Of a stretch of DNA of 64,000 bases, positions 44,401 to 56,133 are shown piece after piece. The position numbers and the translations under genes were made by a program. Location of the stretch: contig CM028334.1 in the NCBI GenBank assembly GCA_016647705.1, positions 12,681,546 to 12,745,545 on the forward strand, read 5' to 3'. The notes beneath the pieces were generated by a model that saw only the letters and a list, made by a program, of their open reading frames with translations, was not told where the DNA came from and did not search any database. This stretch comes from Eucommia ulmoides (Eukaryota; Streptophyta; Magnoliopsida; Garryales; Eucommiaceae). Each line of letters opens with the position of its first letter. The first letter of the stretch is position 1.

Positions 44401-44470
44401 TGACAAATTTTTTTTCTGGCTGTCAGTTGCCTAACACAACCCTTCTTTTTTACACGGGCTTGAGATCGGC

Positions 44471-44490
44471 TAAAAATAAATAAAATGATA
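44471..44490. repeat. Target site duplication of the LINE, right copy
   Basis: Identical to 39828-39847. Confidence 0.9.
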
Positions 44491-44494
44491 AAGA

Positions 44495-44890
44495 TTGAAA
44501 AAAGTACACGGTTGGAGATTTGTATCGTTCAATGGGACGTCACTGACATTTGGAAGACGAATTCTCACACTATTTAGATCCAAGAGTTTGTTACTCTTCA
44601 TGGTGGGTTGCAAGAATATGAGAGGTATACACTTATCGTGTGAAGCAAGCACAAGTTATGGTGGACGGAAGCAGGCAACATAATATTCCTATAGTGCGTT
44701 AATTGGCCCGAACAATGCCAATAGACATGCCACATGATCTTCAGATGGCGTTGTATCTCTACTGTGAAGAAAATAACCGAATGTAAATTCAAATTCATCA
44801 ATACGAGCTTCAAATGACGGCACCTGAGCGTCTCCAAGAAGGTTTGGTTGGTGAAGTGTATACTTAGATGAGATTCTCAAGTGAACCTAA
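44495..44890 (+). pseudogene. Plus-strand MULE gene remnant, first segment, unknown function
   Basis: The plus strand shows coding-like pieces: TVGDLYRSMGRH, HLEDEFSHYLDPRVCYSSWWVAR, RTMPIDMPHDLQMALYLYCEENNRM and HQYELQMTAPERLQEGLVGEVYT, separated by stops and shifts. It lies in the left half of the MULE, pointing toward the MURA/PMD genes. I do not recognise the family. It may be the start of the same gene as the segments at 46083 and 47513, or separate. Confidence 0.35.
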
Positions 44891-46082
44891 CTATCAGTCA
44901 GATATTGAAATATCTGATGATAAGAGAAATGTATAATATTTTAGCGTTGGTGAATTGCAGTTTAACTATATATTTCTTTTTAAGTCTAATGTATCGTTTC
45001 TACATTAATTATAATAACATTACTTCTATTAAACAACATATTTTTTCTCTTCATTTAAATTCCAAAAACACACATATGATAAGAAAAGTTTACAATACTA
45101 GGACAATACGTAGAAAGAAACACATAGTCCATTACAAACACAAGTACTAGAAAATAAGAGTTTGAAATAAAGTTTGTTAGACGGGCGGATTAGCAAACCT
45201 TCATACTCGGATATCTTCAAGGACAATCAGGAAATTTTACAAACTCGTTAAATTCAAATAAATAGTCCCAACACTTTGAAGTCATCCTAACTGCCAAGTT
45301 GTTTATCGATTTCGGTAAGTATTTCACCGTGCTACCTTTCTCATTTAGAGTTGTTCAAACCTACCAGTGTTTATCACATTCTCAACGGAAGCCTTACAGT
45401 TACATTAAATTACACAATTTGTGAATATTATTTGATTCAACATTAAAAGGTCTTGGTGAATACTTCATATGCCAGCATTTTTTTTACGCTCCGGTAAAGT
45501 TTCGTCATATACCAACTTTGTCCCTAAAAAATCACTATACCAATTGTCTGTTCTCGTTCTAATTAGCCCCCCTAATGCGACGATATGCTGACCACTTATG
45601 TAGCCACTAACATTAATCAAGTACTTGCTTACAAAATAACCAATTGTCAAATTAGGAATGAATGAAAATAAAAAAGAATAATATATATATTCAAAAACAT
45701 TCACCGTAATCTTCTTCGTAAATTTTATTCATTGTCTTTGAGAACAAAATGAAACAAGGCAAATACTACTAAAGAAAAATTAATTTCAACAGCACATGTT
45801 GCCAATTATGAGAACTAAGGTTATTCCTATTTGTAGAAAAAACTAAGGCGGGAAATAAGTAACAATTTGGTGGGAAATGGGGGAACAAAATGGTAGGAAA
45901 GACTTCGGTGGAAAAAAATGAGGGAAATTTTTCGAAGGAAAATTATTTTGGCAGGAAAGTGGCTGGCGAAAAATAAGGAATGCACCAAAAATTGCCTATA
46001 TATACATCCATACTTTTAGAATTATCATTAACACCACATTCATTTCTTTTTTCCATTTTCTTTACTCAGAAAATCAATTCAA
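44890..46082. other. MULE interior without assigned gene
   Basis: A+T-rich. A 79-codon minus frame (45465-45704) contains GYISGQHIVALGGLIRTRTDNWYSDFLGTKLVYDETLPERKK, which looks coding-like but matches nothing I recognise. The rest has no signal. Confidence 0.4.
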
Positions 46083-46865
46083 ATGACAAACGGGTCAGGA
46101 AACGATAAAGGTAAGGGCAAAGGCAAGGAAAAAAACGAAAATCCATTGCACTAGTGAGGGTACAGGGATAAGTGACCATGCTAAGTACCAAGATGAGATA
46201 CGTATGTGGTATGGAATAAAGATACGCCGGTCAAAGGTCATACATTGAAGCGAAGACGAACCGCGACTCTGACTACTATGGTTTGACGCCAGAGAGAAGT
46301 TATGTTACCCCCAAGACATGTGCGGTCCTTGGGATGTTATTACAAATTTCACTGGTGTTTAATGACAACTAGATGTCTCTGGCGCAAGGCTAAATCCCAT
46401 CACGAGAAAACAAACGTTCTTAGTACATGATGATCATTTCAAACAAACTGTTCGATAGGTTAATCATCGTTATCATGAGAGTTACAACTACACCGAATAG
46501 AGCAAGGATAGTGATGAGACAAAGAATTTACAATGGCCAATGCTAATGGCAAAAAGGAACCTTTATGAGGCAATGTCTCATATGTACCACTTTAAGATTC
46601 CAAAATTATGGTCTTTCAAAATATTGAAAAAGAAACCAAATAACATTGGTAAAATTTGCCACGCATTGAAATGAGAAATAAAACAAATAGGGAAACGAAT
46701 TCATGTCAAATAGAGACTTCAACAGATTTAGAAGACCAATGCACCAAATGTAAATGAGTAGTCGTTAAAGTACTTTACCGATCCCAAATACACGGATGAC
46801 CCAGAACTATCCTATTACGAAGATGGAGAGATTCACTACGAATGGTTTGATAAAACTAAGTAGTT
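46083..46865 (+). pseudogene. Plus-strand MULE gene remnant, second segment, unknown function
   Basis: An ATG at 46083 opens a short basic N-terminus (MTNGSGNDKGKGKGKEKNEN). Further on, one frame reads as protein for long stretches: SDETKNLQWPMLMAKRNLYEAMSHMYHFKIPKLWSFKILKKKPNNIGKICHALK, then IKQIGKRIHVK, and an acidic end SLKYFTDPKYTDDPELSYYEDGEIHYEWFDKTK before a stop near 46861. Several in-frame stops make it a pseudogene. The composition (basic start, acidic aromatic end) is not like MURA or PMD. No family is recognised. It points toward the oppositely transcribed PMD gene. Confidence 0.4.
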
Positions 46866-47512
46866 ATTGATACTAGAAAAGTTCAATTATGGGTAACTTT
46901 TTTCTAATTTATCTAATGTTTTTTTTTCTTTTTTTCTTTTTATGATTAATAATACTTGTTAACATGTTTAATTTCAGCATGATATTTATGATTATTTTAA
47001 GTTGTTTTGCCTTTAAGATTATACTTTTTCATATAACTTCTAAAATAAAATTTAATTAATATTTTTATTCCCTAAATACTCCAAAATAGAAATAAAATTC
47101 TCATACCAATTTATTAGAAGTAGAAATAGAAAATCATAAACACTAACCAAGCACCACCTTAGTGTTTGGGTTTTTTTTTTCTTTTCCCCAAAAACCCTAG
47201 AACAGAAACAAAAGTACAAACATATTTTCTTTCAAAATGCTCTATGAATCCACAGATCTTGAATGTGTGCTCTATAACATATTAGGTGAAAGAAATAAAA
47301 TGATCCATCAATTAAGTGATGTTTCAATTGATAGGTAGTGTTGGGTTAGTTAGTGTTTTTTGTTTTTTTTAAGTTAAGTCTCGTGTAAATAAGTTCTAAT
47401 ACATCATTTTTTAGAAATTAAGTTTTAAAAAGCTTTTTTTTTTTTTTTGTAAACAACTCGTAATGTGCAGTATAATATTTGTTAACAAACTATTCATCCT
47501 ACAATTTTCAAA
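46866..47512. other. Spacer between plus-strand remnants
   Basis: About 650 bp, T-rich, no coding signal. Could be an intron or 3' flank of the segment before it. Confidence 0.5.
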
Positions 47513-48063
47513 ATGTCTTCCAATATTAATTCAAGTGAGAAAAACTCATATGGTATTTCAACTTAGGAAACTCATATGGTATTTGGGGTTGGCCTAGACC
47601 TTGGGATCACTATAGATGTCGGGTTCCACATCCATATTATGATGACTATTGACGCAATCAAGACACCAATCCGATAGAGTATTTCGTCGGTCTACGCCAA
47701 AAATGGGAATACAGGGTGAAAGAGTCTAACAACATTGTATTTTGTTTGAGATCTCTTAATGCACTAGTTCCACATCGTCGAAGTCTTCAGATATCCTGAC
47801 GATGTCAAATTGATGACACAACCGAGATTGAAGATGCTATTATACAAATTCGCCTGGAGAATAATCGAATGTTGTTGCGAAGAAAACGATGTGATCTACT
47901 CCAACTAGCCAATGAAATGTCTGCAGCAAGTAACAAAACACTCTCTCCGAATGAATACCATAACATGGTAACTAACAATGATTATTTGTCTAATGGATAC
48001 ATGTCCAATGAAGAATTAAAAAAATTGGGCAGTTGTATTGTCTTTTTAAGTGTTTTCTTATGA
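47513..48063 (+). pseudogene. Plus-strand MULE gene remnant, third segment, unknown function
   Basis: Starts at ATG 47513 (MSSNINSSEKNSYG) and, after a shift, continues in a Trp/Pro/Tyr-rich stretch (WGWPRPWDHYRCRVPHPYYDDY), then PIEYFVGLRQKWEYRVKESNNIVFCLRSLNALVPHRRSLQ, and ends with an uninterrupted 64-codon part (MLLRRKRCDLLQLANEMSAASNKTLSPNEYHNM...) at the stop 48063. The order of an aromatic/Pro-rich part followed by a helical, charged tail suggests a real protein, but I do not recognise it. It converges on the PMD gene, whose stop lies only about 820 bp away. Confidence 0.45.
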
Positions 48064-48281
48064 CTATTTTCATGATGTTATGTATTGTATTTTTTATGTA
48101 TTGTCTTTGTTATGTATTTTGTAATTTTCATCATTAAACATGTTTGTCATTTATTGTCTTTATTATGAGTTTTTTAGTGATTATGTTTAACGATGAATAA
48201 ATATGTATATACACGTCACGGAGATGGAGTAAAAAATACAACAAACATCTAAAATAATGTACAAAGAAATGTCTTTACATA
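48064..48281. other. 3' flank of the plus-strand gene
   Basis: T-rich, with several TTATGTATTGT and ATTGTCTTT repeats (48070-48170), and AATAAATATG near 48196 that could serve as a polyadenylation signal for the plus-strand gene. Confidence 0.4.
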
Positions 48282-48530
48282 GAAAGCTGTTGATCTACCA
48301 TATATATTGCTTCTCAAGTGGATAAAACATTTAAATGGGAGATAGAGACAAGTGTGTAAGATTCCAGAGAAATTTTTGAATAGCATTCGGAGTTGAAAGT
48401 TGTTTCAAATGCTATCCAGCCCCGTATGCTATCCAAGAATTTATCTAGAATATTAGACACATGTCTCTATCTCTTATTCAAATGTTTTATCTATTTCTAA
48501 AGCAATAGATATGGTAAATCAACAACTTTC
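48282..48530. repeat. Imperfect hairpin 1 (~110-bp arms) between convergent MULE genes
   Basis: Left arm 48282-48395 starts GAAAGCTGTTGATCTACC. The right arm, about 48425-48530, read in reverse starts GAAAGTTGTTGATTTACC. The arms agree at roughly four bases in five by eye, including TAAAACATTT and GAGATAGAGACA. The loop is about 30 bp. RNA from either strand would fold into a long stem. Confidence 0.85.
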
Positions 48531-48572
48531 TAAAGCTACAAACGTTACAAAGAAAGGGGTTTACATTCCTAC

Positions 48573-48790
48573 AGTTAATCTACCATATATATATATATTG
48601 CTTCTGAAATGGTTAAAGCATTTGAATGGGACAGGTGTTTAACATTCCGAAGAAGTTCTTGGATAGCATACGGAATGGAACTTTCAACTCCGTATGGTAT
48701 CTAAGAATTTCTTTGGAATGCTAAACACATGTCCCATTCTAATGATTTAACCATCTCAGAAGTAATATATATAGTAGATGAACAACTTTC
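48573..48790. repeat. Imperfect hairpin 2 (~105-bp arms), diverged copy of hairpin 1
   Basis: Left arm 48573-48680 (AATCTACCATATATATATATATTGCTTCTGAAATGGTTAAAGCATTTGAATGGGACA...) pairs with 48685-48788. It is homologous to hairpin 1, but both of its arms lack the extra GAGATA block present in both arms of hairpin 1. Confidence 0.85.
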
Positions 48791-48885
48791 AGTTCATCCC
48801 CAAACTCTGGAGAAAAAAAAAAGTATTTACATTCCGATAGTTAAACTATTAACTATATAACTAACTATGTACCGAAACCCTAACG

Positions 48886-49737
48886 TCAGACATTCTTACG
48901 CCCTCGGCATTGAGCAATAGGAGGTTCCTCAACCTCCTCATGAACTTGTGTAACCTGTCTGAAATTCATGAACGACTGTTGCATCATCCCTGGGGTGGCA
49001 TCCACATCGTCCCTGAACCACGACATTAGTGGCACTTGTTTTTTCAATCTTGTGGGTTGGACAAATACCATCGAAGGAATTACGCTTGAAGTTGACACAA
49101 CTTTGTCCATCGCTGAAGTGAAGAATGACGATAAGGGTCGTGTACCTAGCTGTTATGTGTAATCTGAATAAGAGTCATGCATCTGGTACACAGTGGACAA
49201 CCCAGCATTAGCACCCATGCCATACATACTAGATGGTCCGGCATCAGCACCCATGTCATATGTTGTAAATGGTCCAGCATCATCCACACTATCTAGACAG
49301 TAGGCGTCATAAGTCCATGGCTAAGGACCAGTTTAAGGAGATGGATGAACATTAGCTAGCATCTGGCGCGGTACCCGACGGTACACTATCGCCGAACATG
49401 TGTCGTGGACCACACGACAAGCCTCGCGGTATGACTCAAGAGTTTTCGTCCACAAAGAAAACTCACTGAAGCGCATCAGTTACGATACATTCGGATCCTA
49501 CGAAACACATATGATAGCTAAGTTAATACATGAATAATAACAAAATAATCAAACTTATATAAGTAAATAGATGGTATAGTCAATGTGATCATACTTCTAA
49601 CCGTGCTCGTTCTCCTGTTGCTAGATAACCTAACTCAAGTCGGTACCTCGGGTTAACCAAGAACCTTCGTGTAATATTCCAATACCAGTCTATGTATTCA
49701 TTGTCAACCTCTCTCCCTGCCTCGAAGCTGCCCAAAT
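48886..49737 (-). pseudogene. PMD gene, 3' part (left of the LARD insertion)
   Basis: Continues the PMD gene from 58804. The first exon piece (49742 to about 49594) reads PDLGSFEAGREVDNEYIDWYWNITRRFLVNPRYRLELGYLATGERARLE, the W-Y-x-x-T-R segment usual after the PMD core. An intron of about 90 bp (GTATGATC...TTTCGTAG) leads to the last exon (49502-48886): FSEFSLWTKTLESYREACRVVHDTCSAIVYRRVPRQMLANVHPSP, then an Asp/Ala/Gly-rich tail with a duplicated MGADAGPSSMYGMGANAGLS, and MSWFRDDVDATPGMMQQSF ending CRGRKNV. The frame holds over long stretches with a few stops. A role is unknown; PMD proteins (MAIN/MAIL1 relatives) act in nuclei in silencing and genome stability. Confidence 0.7.
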
Positions 49738-49742
49738 CTGGT

Positions 49743-52098
49743 TGTCACAACCCGTCCCGGACATCCGTCATCCCTAGGCTGGCGTGACTACAACCTGACA
49801 TCACCAAAACCCAAATAATCTAATGAATGACAATATACACCCATTGTATAATACATACATCTATTATGGGGGGGGGACACACCCGTCTCGAAATTTTTCT
49901 AACTAAAAGTATTTATCCATGAACCTTTTTAGGTTCGCCTTTGACAACTTCTCTCAATTGCCTACATGACTCCGTCACATAACTCTACCTAGTGCCAGTA
50001 GGGAACTAACTCCTAGCTGTTGTACCTGCGAGTGTACTGCCTTCTTAGTAAAACATTTTTAAAATAATAAAACATTTTAAATATTACCACAATTAAATAT
50101 GGATCAAGCATGAGTATATAAGTAATGAAAATAAAACGATATAGATAAGTTCCATCAAAATCCATCTAATATAAAATCATACCAATCACCATAATAAATA
50201 ACAACTCACCCAATATAAGTAAAACACCACATCTCAAACACACATCTCAAACCATCATTCCACCACAACACATACTGGCTAGCCATAGTGATCGTTTTAA
50301 CCTCACGATCGGGGGTTTGCAACGGTACCGTACCATCCATAGGATATGCCTTCCTACGAACACCCATCACTCCGCCGAAGCGGATAATCACTGCGCAGTA
50401 TAAACGTCTAACATCACTCTGCCGAAGCAGATAAATACCATAACATTGTCAAATTAATAACGTCATCATCAATTCACAAACCAATATTATCGTCTAATCA
50501 ATATCGACAAATTTCAAACATCACCCTCTACTTCCAAAATTGATTTTTAATCCAAAATCATATTTCTCATTTTTCTTTATAAAAACATCTGATTCTACCA
50601 AAATCATTTTCACCTTCTTTTCGAAAACCATCGTAATCTCATGAAAATCTATTTTTTCCCAACTCACCCAAAACCTGCTTGATCCACAAAATTTTTAAAG
50701 CATCTAATGTAAACACAACCATTTTCTATCATGTATAGATCCAAAAATAGTTTGGTAAGAAGACAGTACACTCACCTGAATATTCGTTTTCGTAGACTTA
50801 ACCGCTTATTCCCTACCGGTCTTCCGGTGCTTGCGAACCTAATAGCGACAGAGTCTAAATTAATATTTTGTATAAAAACACCCAAATCACGCCATGCAAC
50901 CCTAATTTCTTTAATTTCCTATTTCCCGTCTTTTCTTTTAGAATATTATCATTAAATTAACATTGCTCCATTTCGGTTTACTTATATAAACTTTGTTCAT
51001 ATTAACGGTCTCATTATTTATTATCTTCGTTTTTGACATTTCAATACTAATAATTAGCTTCGTAATCACCCAAGAGACAATTAAATTTATATATTAAGAA
51101 AGTTCGGAATTCTACCTCTCCCGGATTTTTTTCGTTTGCCGCGAGATGGATTTTTGAATTCTACTGGGGGGTTTGCGTAATTTCTACTTTTCCCTTCTTT
51201 CCTTCCCCCCCCCCTCCTCCCTTTTTTTTCTTTTCTTTCTTTCCTCTTTCTTTGTTTCGGTTTCTGCTTTACGGTCTCTGTTTCAGTTGGAGCTCTGGCC
51301 GCACCACCTCCACACCGGCCAATACTCCTTCCTTTCGCCGATCTTCACCCCCGACCCGAACATACATACGGCACACACAACACACACTGATCACGGCACA
51401 CACGCAACACCCACTTCTTTCTCTCTCTATCTCTCACTTACCGCCGGCCAAAATAACCGACGATGACACACATACACACACTCCAGAGCGCACACTCACA
51501 CATACACGCATGCACACAGCACACCCACCACCGGCGATGATCACACACACACACCACCAACTAAAACCCACACCACCGGTGAGTTCTCTCTCTCTAACCT
51601 ACGGCCGGCGACATCCCACCGAAGTGGACAACCCTGCCGTCGATTGGACGGACATCACACATACATCGTATACACGATCATCGTCACCACCGGTGACGGA
51701 ACAACCCCACCCACGCATACCCACACTAAAATAAACAGAGGAATCACACACACACACATTTACCGACGGTAGCGACAATTACTCAAATACCCATGCCGAC
51801 GACGATATACGCCCGCCGATCCTCTCTCTCTCCTCCAGTTCTCTTCTCTTTCTATTTCGTCTTCTCTGATTCTGTTTCTGTTCTGTTTCGTTTCCTCTGT
51901 GATTTGCTGTATATATATATATATATTGTTAGAAATTTGGGCCACCGACTCTCCTTCTCCGTTTTCTTGATTCTTCTCGACCCTTCTCCCCTCTCTGACG
52001 TGTGTGGATGAATGCATGTGTATGTATATATACATATATGTGTATATGTTGATAAAAGAAAAGGCCCGATCCTCATCTCCATCACTTCTCTTTCTATG

Positions 52099-52147
<49 letters not shown>

Positions 52148-52339
52148 GTACTTAAACCCACTTTATTTTAGTTAAGTTTATAAATTAAAACAAATTTTAT
52201 TTTTATGTTTTTGAAAGTTTACAATTTGGTCCCCTAAACTTTAAATTACATCTTCGATTTCAAAATCCTCCCTGATATTTTCCAAATATTATAAAAATGC
52301 AACCAAAACTATTTGTCTCTAAGAAATCGGGGTCTTACA
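49743..52339 (-). repeat. LARD 3' LTR
   Basis: In plus reading TGTCACAACCCGTCC to GGTCTTACA. Contains CACACA-rich and CT-rich stretches (51360-51860), (AT)n at 52101-52144, and open frames of up to 160 codons that are by-products of simple repeats. Confidence 0.9.
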
Positions 52340-52357
52340 ACTCTTCCCTCCTAAAAG
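52340..52357 (-). promoter_or_regulatory. Polypurine tract of the LARD
   Basis: Minus strand CTTTTAGGAGGGAAGAGT, directly before the LTR start TGTAAGACCCCG. Confidence 0.8.
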
Positions 52358-55300
52358 AAATTTCGTCCCGAAATTTTCGTCAGACTACTAATACATCAAA
52401 GTCGCATCACAAAGTTATACTCGTCTCATGTGATTCTAGAACAACTGTTTCCTATATATGGTCTCATCATTACAAATCGCCCAAAATTTATAACCAACAA
52501 CTTTTTCGTCAAATCATAACCATCCAACAAACAAAGTGCCCTTGGTCAGTTACACTTAACATGGATCACCTATTGTCAAAGAATCTTATGTTCCTAACTG
52601 CTTCCACTGCGCTACTCTGATAAAATCAAAATCAGTAACAACACTATCTGCTGGAAATATTTCAGTACATTGAGTCTATTTCATTCCGTCGTAACCGGCA
52701 CTTATCTATTTCATCCGACATTTTCTATTCGCCCGTTGCAACAATATTTCCCATTCAACATTTAACCTAACTATAATCGCCACCAATCTCATACGCAAAG
52801 ATAACTCAACTATCATTAACCTTGATACCTACCTCAACTCTTTAATACTCATATCGATATCTTTCATAATACCTAAATATCACCAACCCATATAACTACA
52901 ACTCAAATATATCAAACAAATAATCTATAAGAATTCCTTTCATACCTCCACATTTTATCAAGTCCCTGACATGGTCACGTGCTTCAAGTTCGTTTCCACC
53001 TGCCTAACATGTTTCAAACATATATCCACGTATATATACGACTCAAAGGACATAGGTACGCCCCAGTCACAACGAAATCGATACATTCTAATAATTACTA
53101 GTTACTAACTGTAAAATATTATATCATGTATACATATCACCTCAAGGATATTTTAAATTCTCCCTGTCTCGTGACATCTTAATAACTTCCAATTTCCAGT
53201 AAAATTGTAGTCACATCGGGCTATTTTTAAATCTCACAAGTTTCGTTTTCCTATCTCAGTTCAGTCTATCAGATCGGAATCTTGTATCCTTTTCATATAG
53301 CACTTTATGCGATGCCACCACGATTGACGACAAGATAGTTATTAGCATAAACAGATTTTATTAACATTGCACAATCATCCCTCTTACCAAAAACTTCCAC
53401 GACACAACCCCTCAACATATCTTCCAACACCTGAATCGTATTTCCTGATAAACCATTGATCCATGACTGGAACGAGGTATCAACTTCCATTTGGGAAACT
53501 AAAGGAGTAAGGAAAATTTTTAACCCACGTGTTCAAATAACTATCAGCTTCTGACACTACAGTTTCCCCCATGGATTGTTCAAACACTGATAACTTATTT
53601 CACTTTGATAATAATTATTGTCCAGATCACCATATGGTGACAACACCTATGATTTCAGAATTCCAGTTCCAAGATTTCGAATAACCGATTAATAAAATTC
53701 CTAGAATTACTAATCCTTATCCCTTTTGATTTTAAAAGAATATCTTGTCCCAACTTAATTTCAATATTTGCATTAAATTAGTGCATCATGCAATCGAACA
53801 ATCCTATCATTATATATATATATATTGGACATGCGTATTAGGAAAACACTCCTCGAACTCCTCTCCCTTTTCTTTTTTGGTATAGGTCAAGGCTACAATA
53901 GCCCACCTAGAGATTTCGTTACTTCTCGACCTTAACTTGACTAACAAATCACCGAATAACAAATGCTACGATTTTCCATTTCCATTCCAATCTACTAATC
54001 ATACTCACGCCATTTCAGTATAGTTAATATTACTGGGGTATTGCATATCTTATTCTATGCATCTCTTTTAAGGTCTCATCTGTAAATTGGCATTATCAAC
54101 CCTACACATTTTATTTCAAATTCCCAAACTTCATCATTCCTTCAGACACGCTAATCAGCTCTACAGTCAATTTCCACTGCATTGCTAAACCTTCTTAACT
54201 GGACATCCGACCTTTACATGTCTATACTACGGTAAAAATTAATACCGAACAGCGTTACCATCTGACCAGCCACGCACTAAACTTACAAGGGCCTCTACTT
54301 AACCCATAAATTAATATGAACAATCGACTCACCAATTTTTTTGATCTGAAATATTTACTATAGTCAGCACTGTGACCATCTTCATTCCCTTCCACTCTAA
54401 TCATTTCCAATTGGACATCTAACTTCTGCGCTTCTACCATACAATCGATAAATATCAACTTCATATTTATAAGCTCAATTAGAGGGGTCATCCGACCAAT
54501 TGCCTAATAGACTTACAAAGATCTCAACTTGACACATGCATTAGTATGAATAACCCAAATATGCGCAACCATGCTTTTTCAAATTTCCGACTTAAAGCAC
54601 AAATCCTGTCATATAGGAGATGTCACTAAACGTTAGAACGAATACAATCTCTACTAGTTCCAAAAAGTTTCGAATTCCAGTCACATGTCCTCGGCCTTCT
54701 CCATATTCCGTCAATCCACCACTTCGACTTCCTTTGGATGCACTTGAATGCTATGCCTTAAGAGCACTAGTCATATTTACTGCACTAGTCACCGCCTTAG
54801 TAATACATTCTGGAGATGTTCGACATGCTCCTCTCTACCTTCGACTGGATCACCCTTTTTTTTTTCTTTTTTTTTTTCCACGTCACAGTCTCTAATCTTC
54901 GATTACAAATACCCTACTCAAAAATCCGACACCCTATTTGTTGCAATCGATTTAACAACCTATCCATTCTAACTTTTGCGTTACCAACATCGGATCTTTA
55001 TGGAAACACACACCAGGTCTACATAAATCATTAGTTGATATTCTAATTTATTGTGACGATTTCTTCTTATATTAAAACTTCCTAAACCGAAAACAAACTT
55101 ACTCCAATTCCCAATATCCAATTTTTTATTTATTTATTTATTTATTTTTTTTTTTTTCATACACCACCAAAATTATTCAAATTCAACTAAATGCAATCAA
55201 TCATCGACTTAAATTAATCCACTCAATTTTTCCTATACCATAGCAATCGTCTTTAAAGTCCCAAAATTATAATTTCAAAACTCAATTTCCCACATTCATT

Positions 55301-56116
55301 AACACAAATATAATTAACCAACTTACGAGCCCACCCTGTCAATTCTCGAAACTACATAGGGAAAATTCCTAGCTATTACAATATCCACTGCCGAAGCTTG
55401 TTTGAAAAACATCTGCGTACTGACTTGTGATATCCTTTCTTTAACACTCTTCTAACCTCCTAAACCCACTATCAGACTAACTGAGGTACTAGATATGCCT
55501 TCCCAACAATACATACTTTTATTCACCACAAATTGACTCCACCCGCAACTCTATATTACTCATTCAAATGGATTATATTTACACGCACCTACTATCCTCC
55601 TAGATCCATAATCCTCGGCTACTTCTTATATATAATTTTCTATTAACTTGCTACATGCCACAACTGTTACTCCGTCTATTAATCAATCTAAAAAGTGCTA
55701 CCCCATTTAAATTTTTGTCCAGTAACATCACAGTTTCCTTTCAGATTACCCAGAAAGCGATTTACTCCCTTTGAATATTATTTCTTATTTCGACTTGAGT
55801 ATGTTCTGCTATATCATCTCGTATATTGATAACGACGTAATTTGTTGTTTGTCTAACTTAGCCTTCTTATCATGTGGAAGACATTCCTCCTAGCAATATC
55901 ACCACGTGGTCATGTCGTTGCTTGCCAAAAAGGCAACCTTCCATGCACCATGCCAATGCACAACCTAATGAAATAAAAGACCTAACACTCACATACCAAG
56001 CTCACCTATTGACATCCTATCTCATGTCCCCTACAAACTAGACGACTGGCACATCCTCCTATCTCATGGTCTTCTACCGACACATCTCCTGACAAGTCTA
56101 CAGAACCTATAACCTA
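52358..56116 (-). other. LARD internal region, non-coding
   Basis: About 3.8 kb, A+T-rich. I find no gag knuckle, protease, reverse transcriptase, RNase H or integrase motif on either strand. Short frames (53305-53490 minus, 54255-54491 minus) have no known domain. An (AT)n run is at 53811-53826. The sequence next to the primer site resembles the leader of Tekay-type elements. Confidence 0.6.
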
Positions 56117-56129
56117 GGCTCTGATACCA
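56117..56129 (-). promoter_or_regulatory. Primer-binding site of the LARD
   Basis: Minus strand TGGTATCAGAGCC, four bases inside the LTR at 56134; initiator-Met tRNA complement. Confidence 0.85.
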
Positions 56130-56133
56130 AAAT

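Larger units (their letters stand above)
39848..44470 (-). mobile_element. RTE-clade LINE (minus strand), near full length, split by an LTR-like insert
   Basis: Minus strand, about 2.97 kb without the insert. The 5' end (44470) starts GCCGATCTCAAGCCCGTG, followed by GGGTGGGCTAGGGCGTCACCC, both usual for plant RTE 5' ends. Endonuclease, reverse transcriptase and C-terminal segments follow in order. The 3' end is a (TTG)n-type tail (39848-39862), as in RTE elements, instead of poly(A). The flanking 20-bp duplication is perfect. The coding sequence has many stops and shifts, so the copy is inactive, but the unchanged duplication argues against great age. It inserted in the left half of the MULE. 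Confidence 0.85.

Noticed and set aside
49860-49880. G-run (GGGGGGGG) as a functional G-quadruplex
   Set aside because: A single short G-run within the LTR, present at a different length in the partner LTR; not enough runs for a quadruplex.
51252-51734. 160-codon open frame
   Set aside because: Same LTR simple-repeat region in the other LARD copy; no domain.
54620-55034. Overlapping plus frames in the LARD interior
   Set aside because: Pass through a T-rich run with no recognisable domain; frames overlap in three phases.
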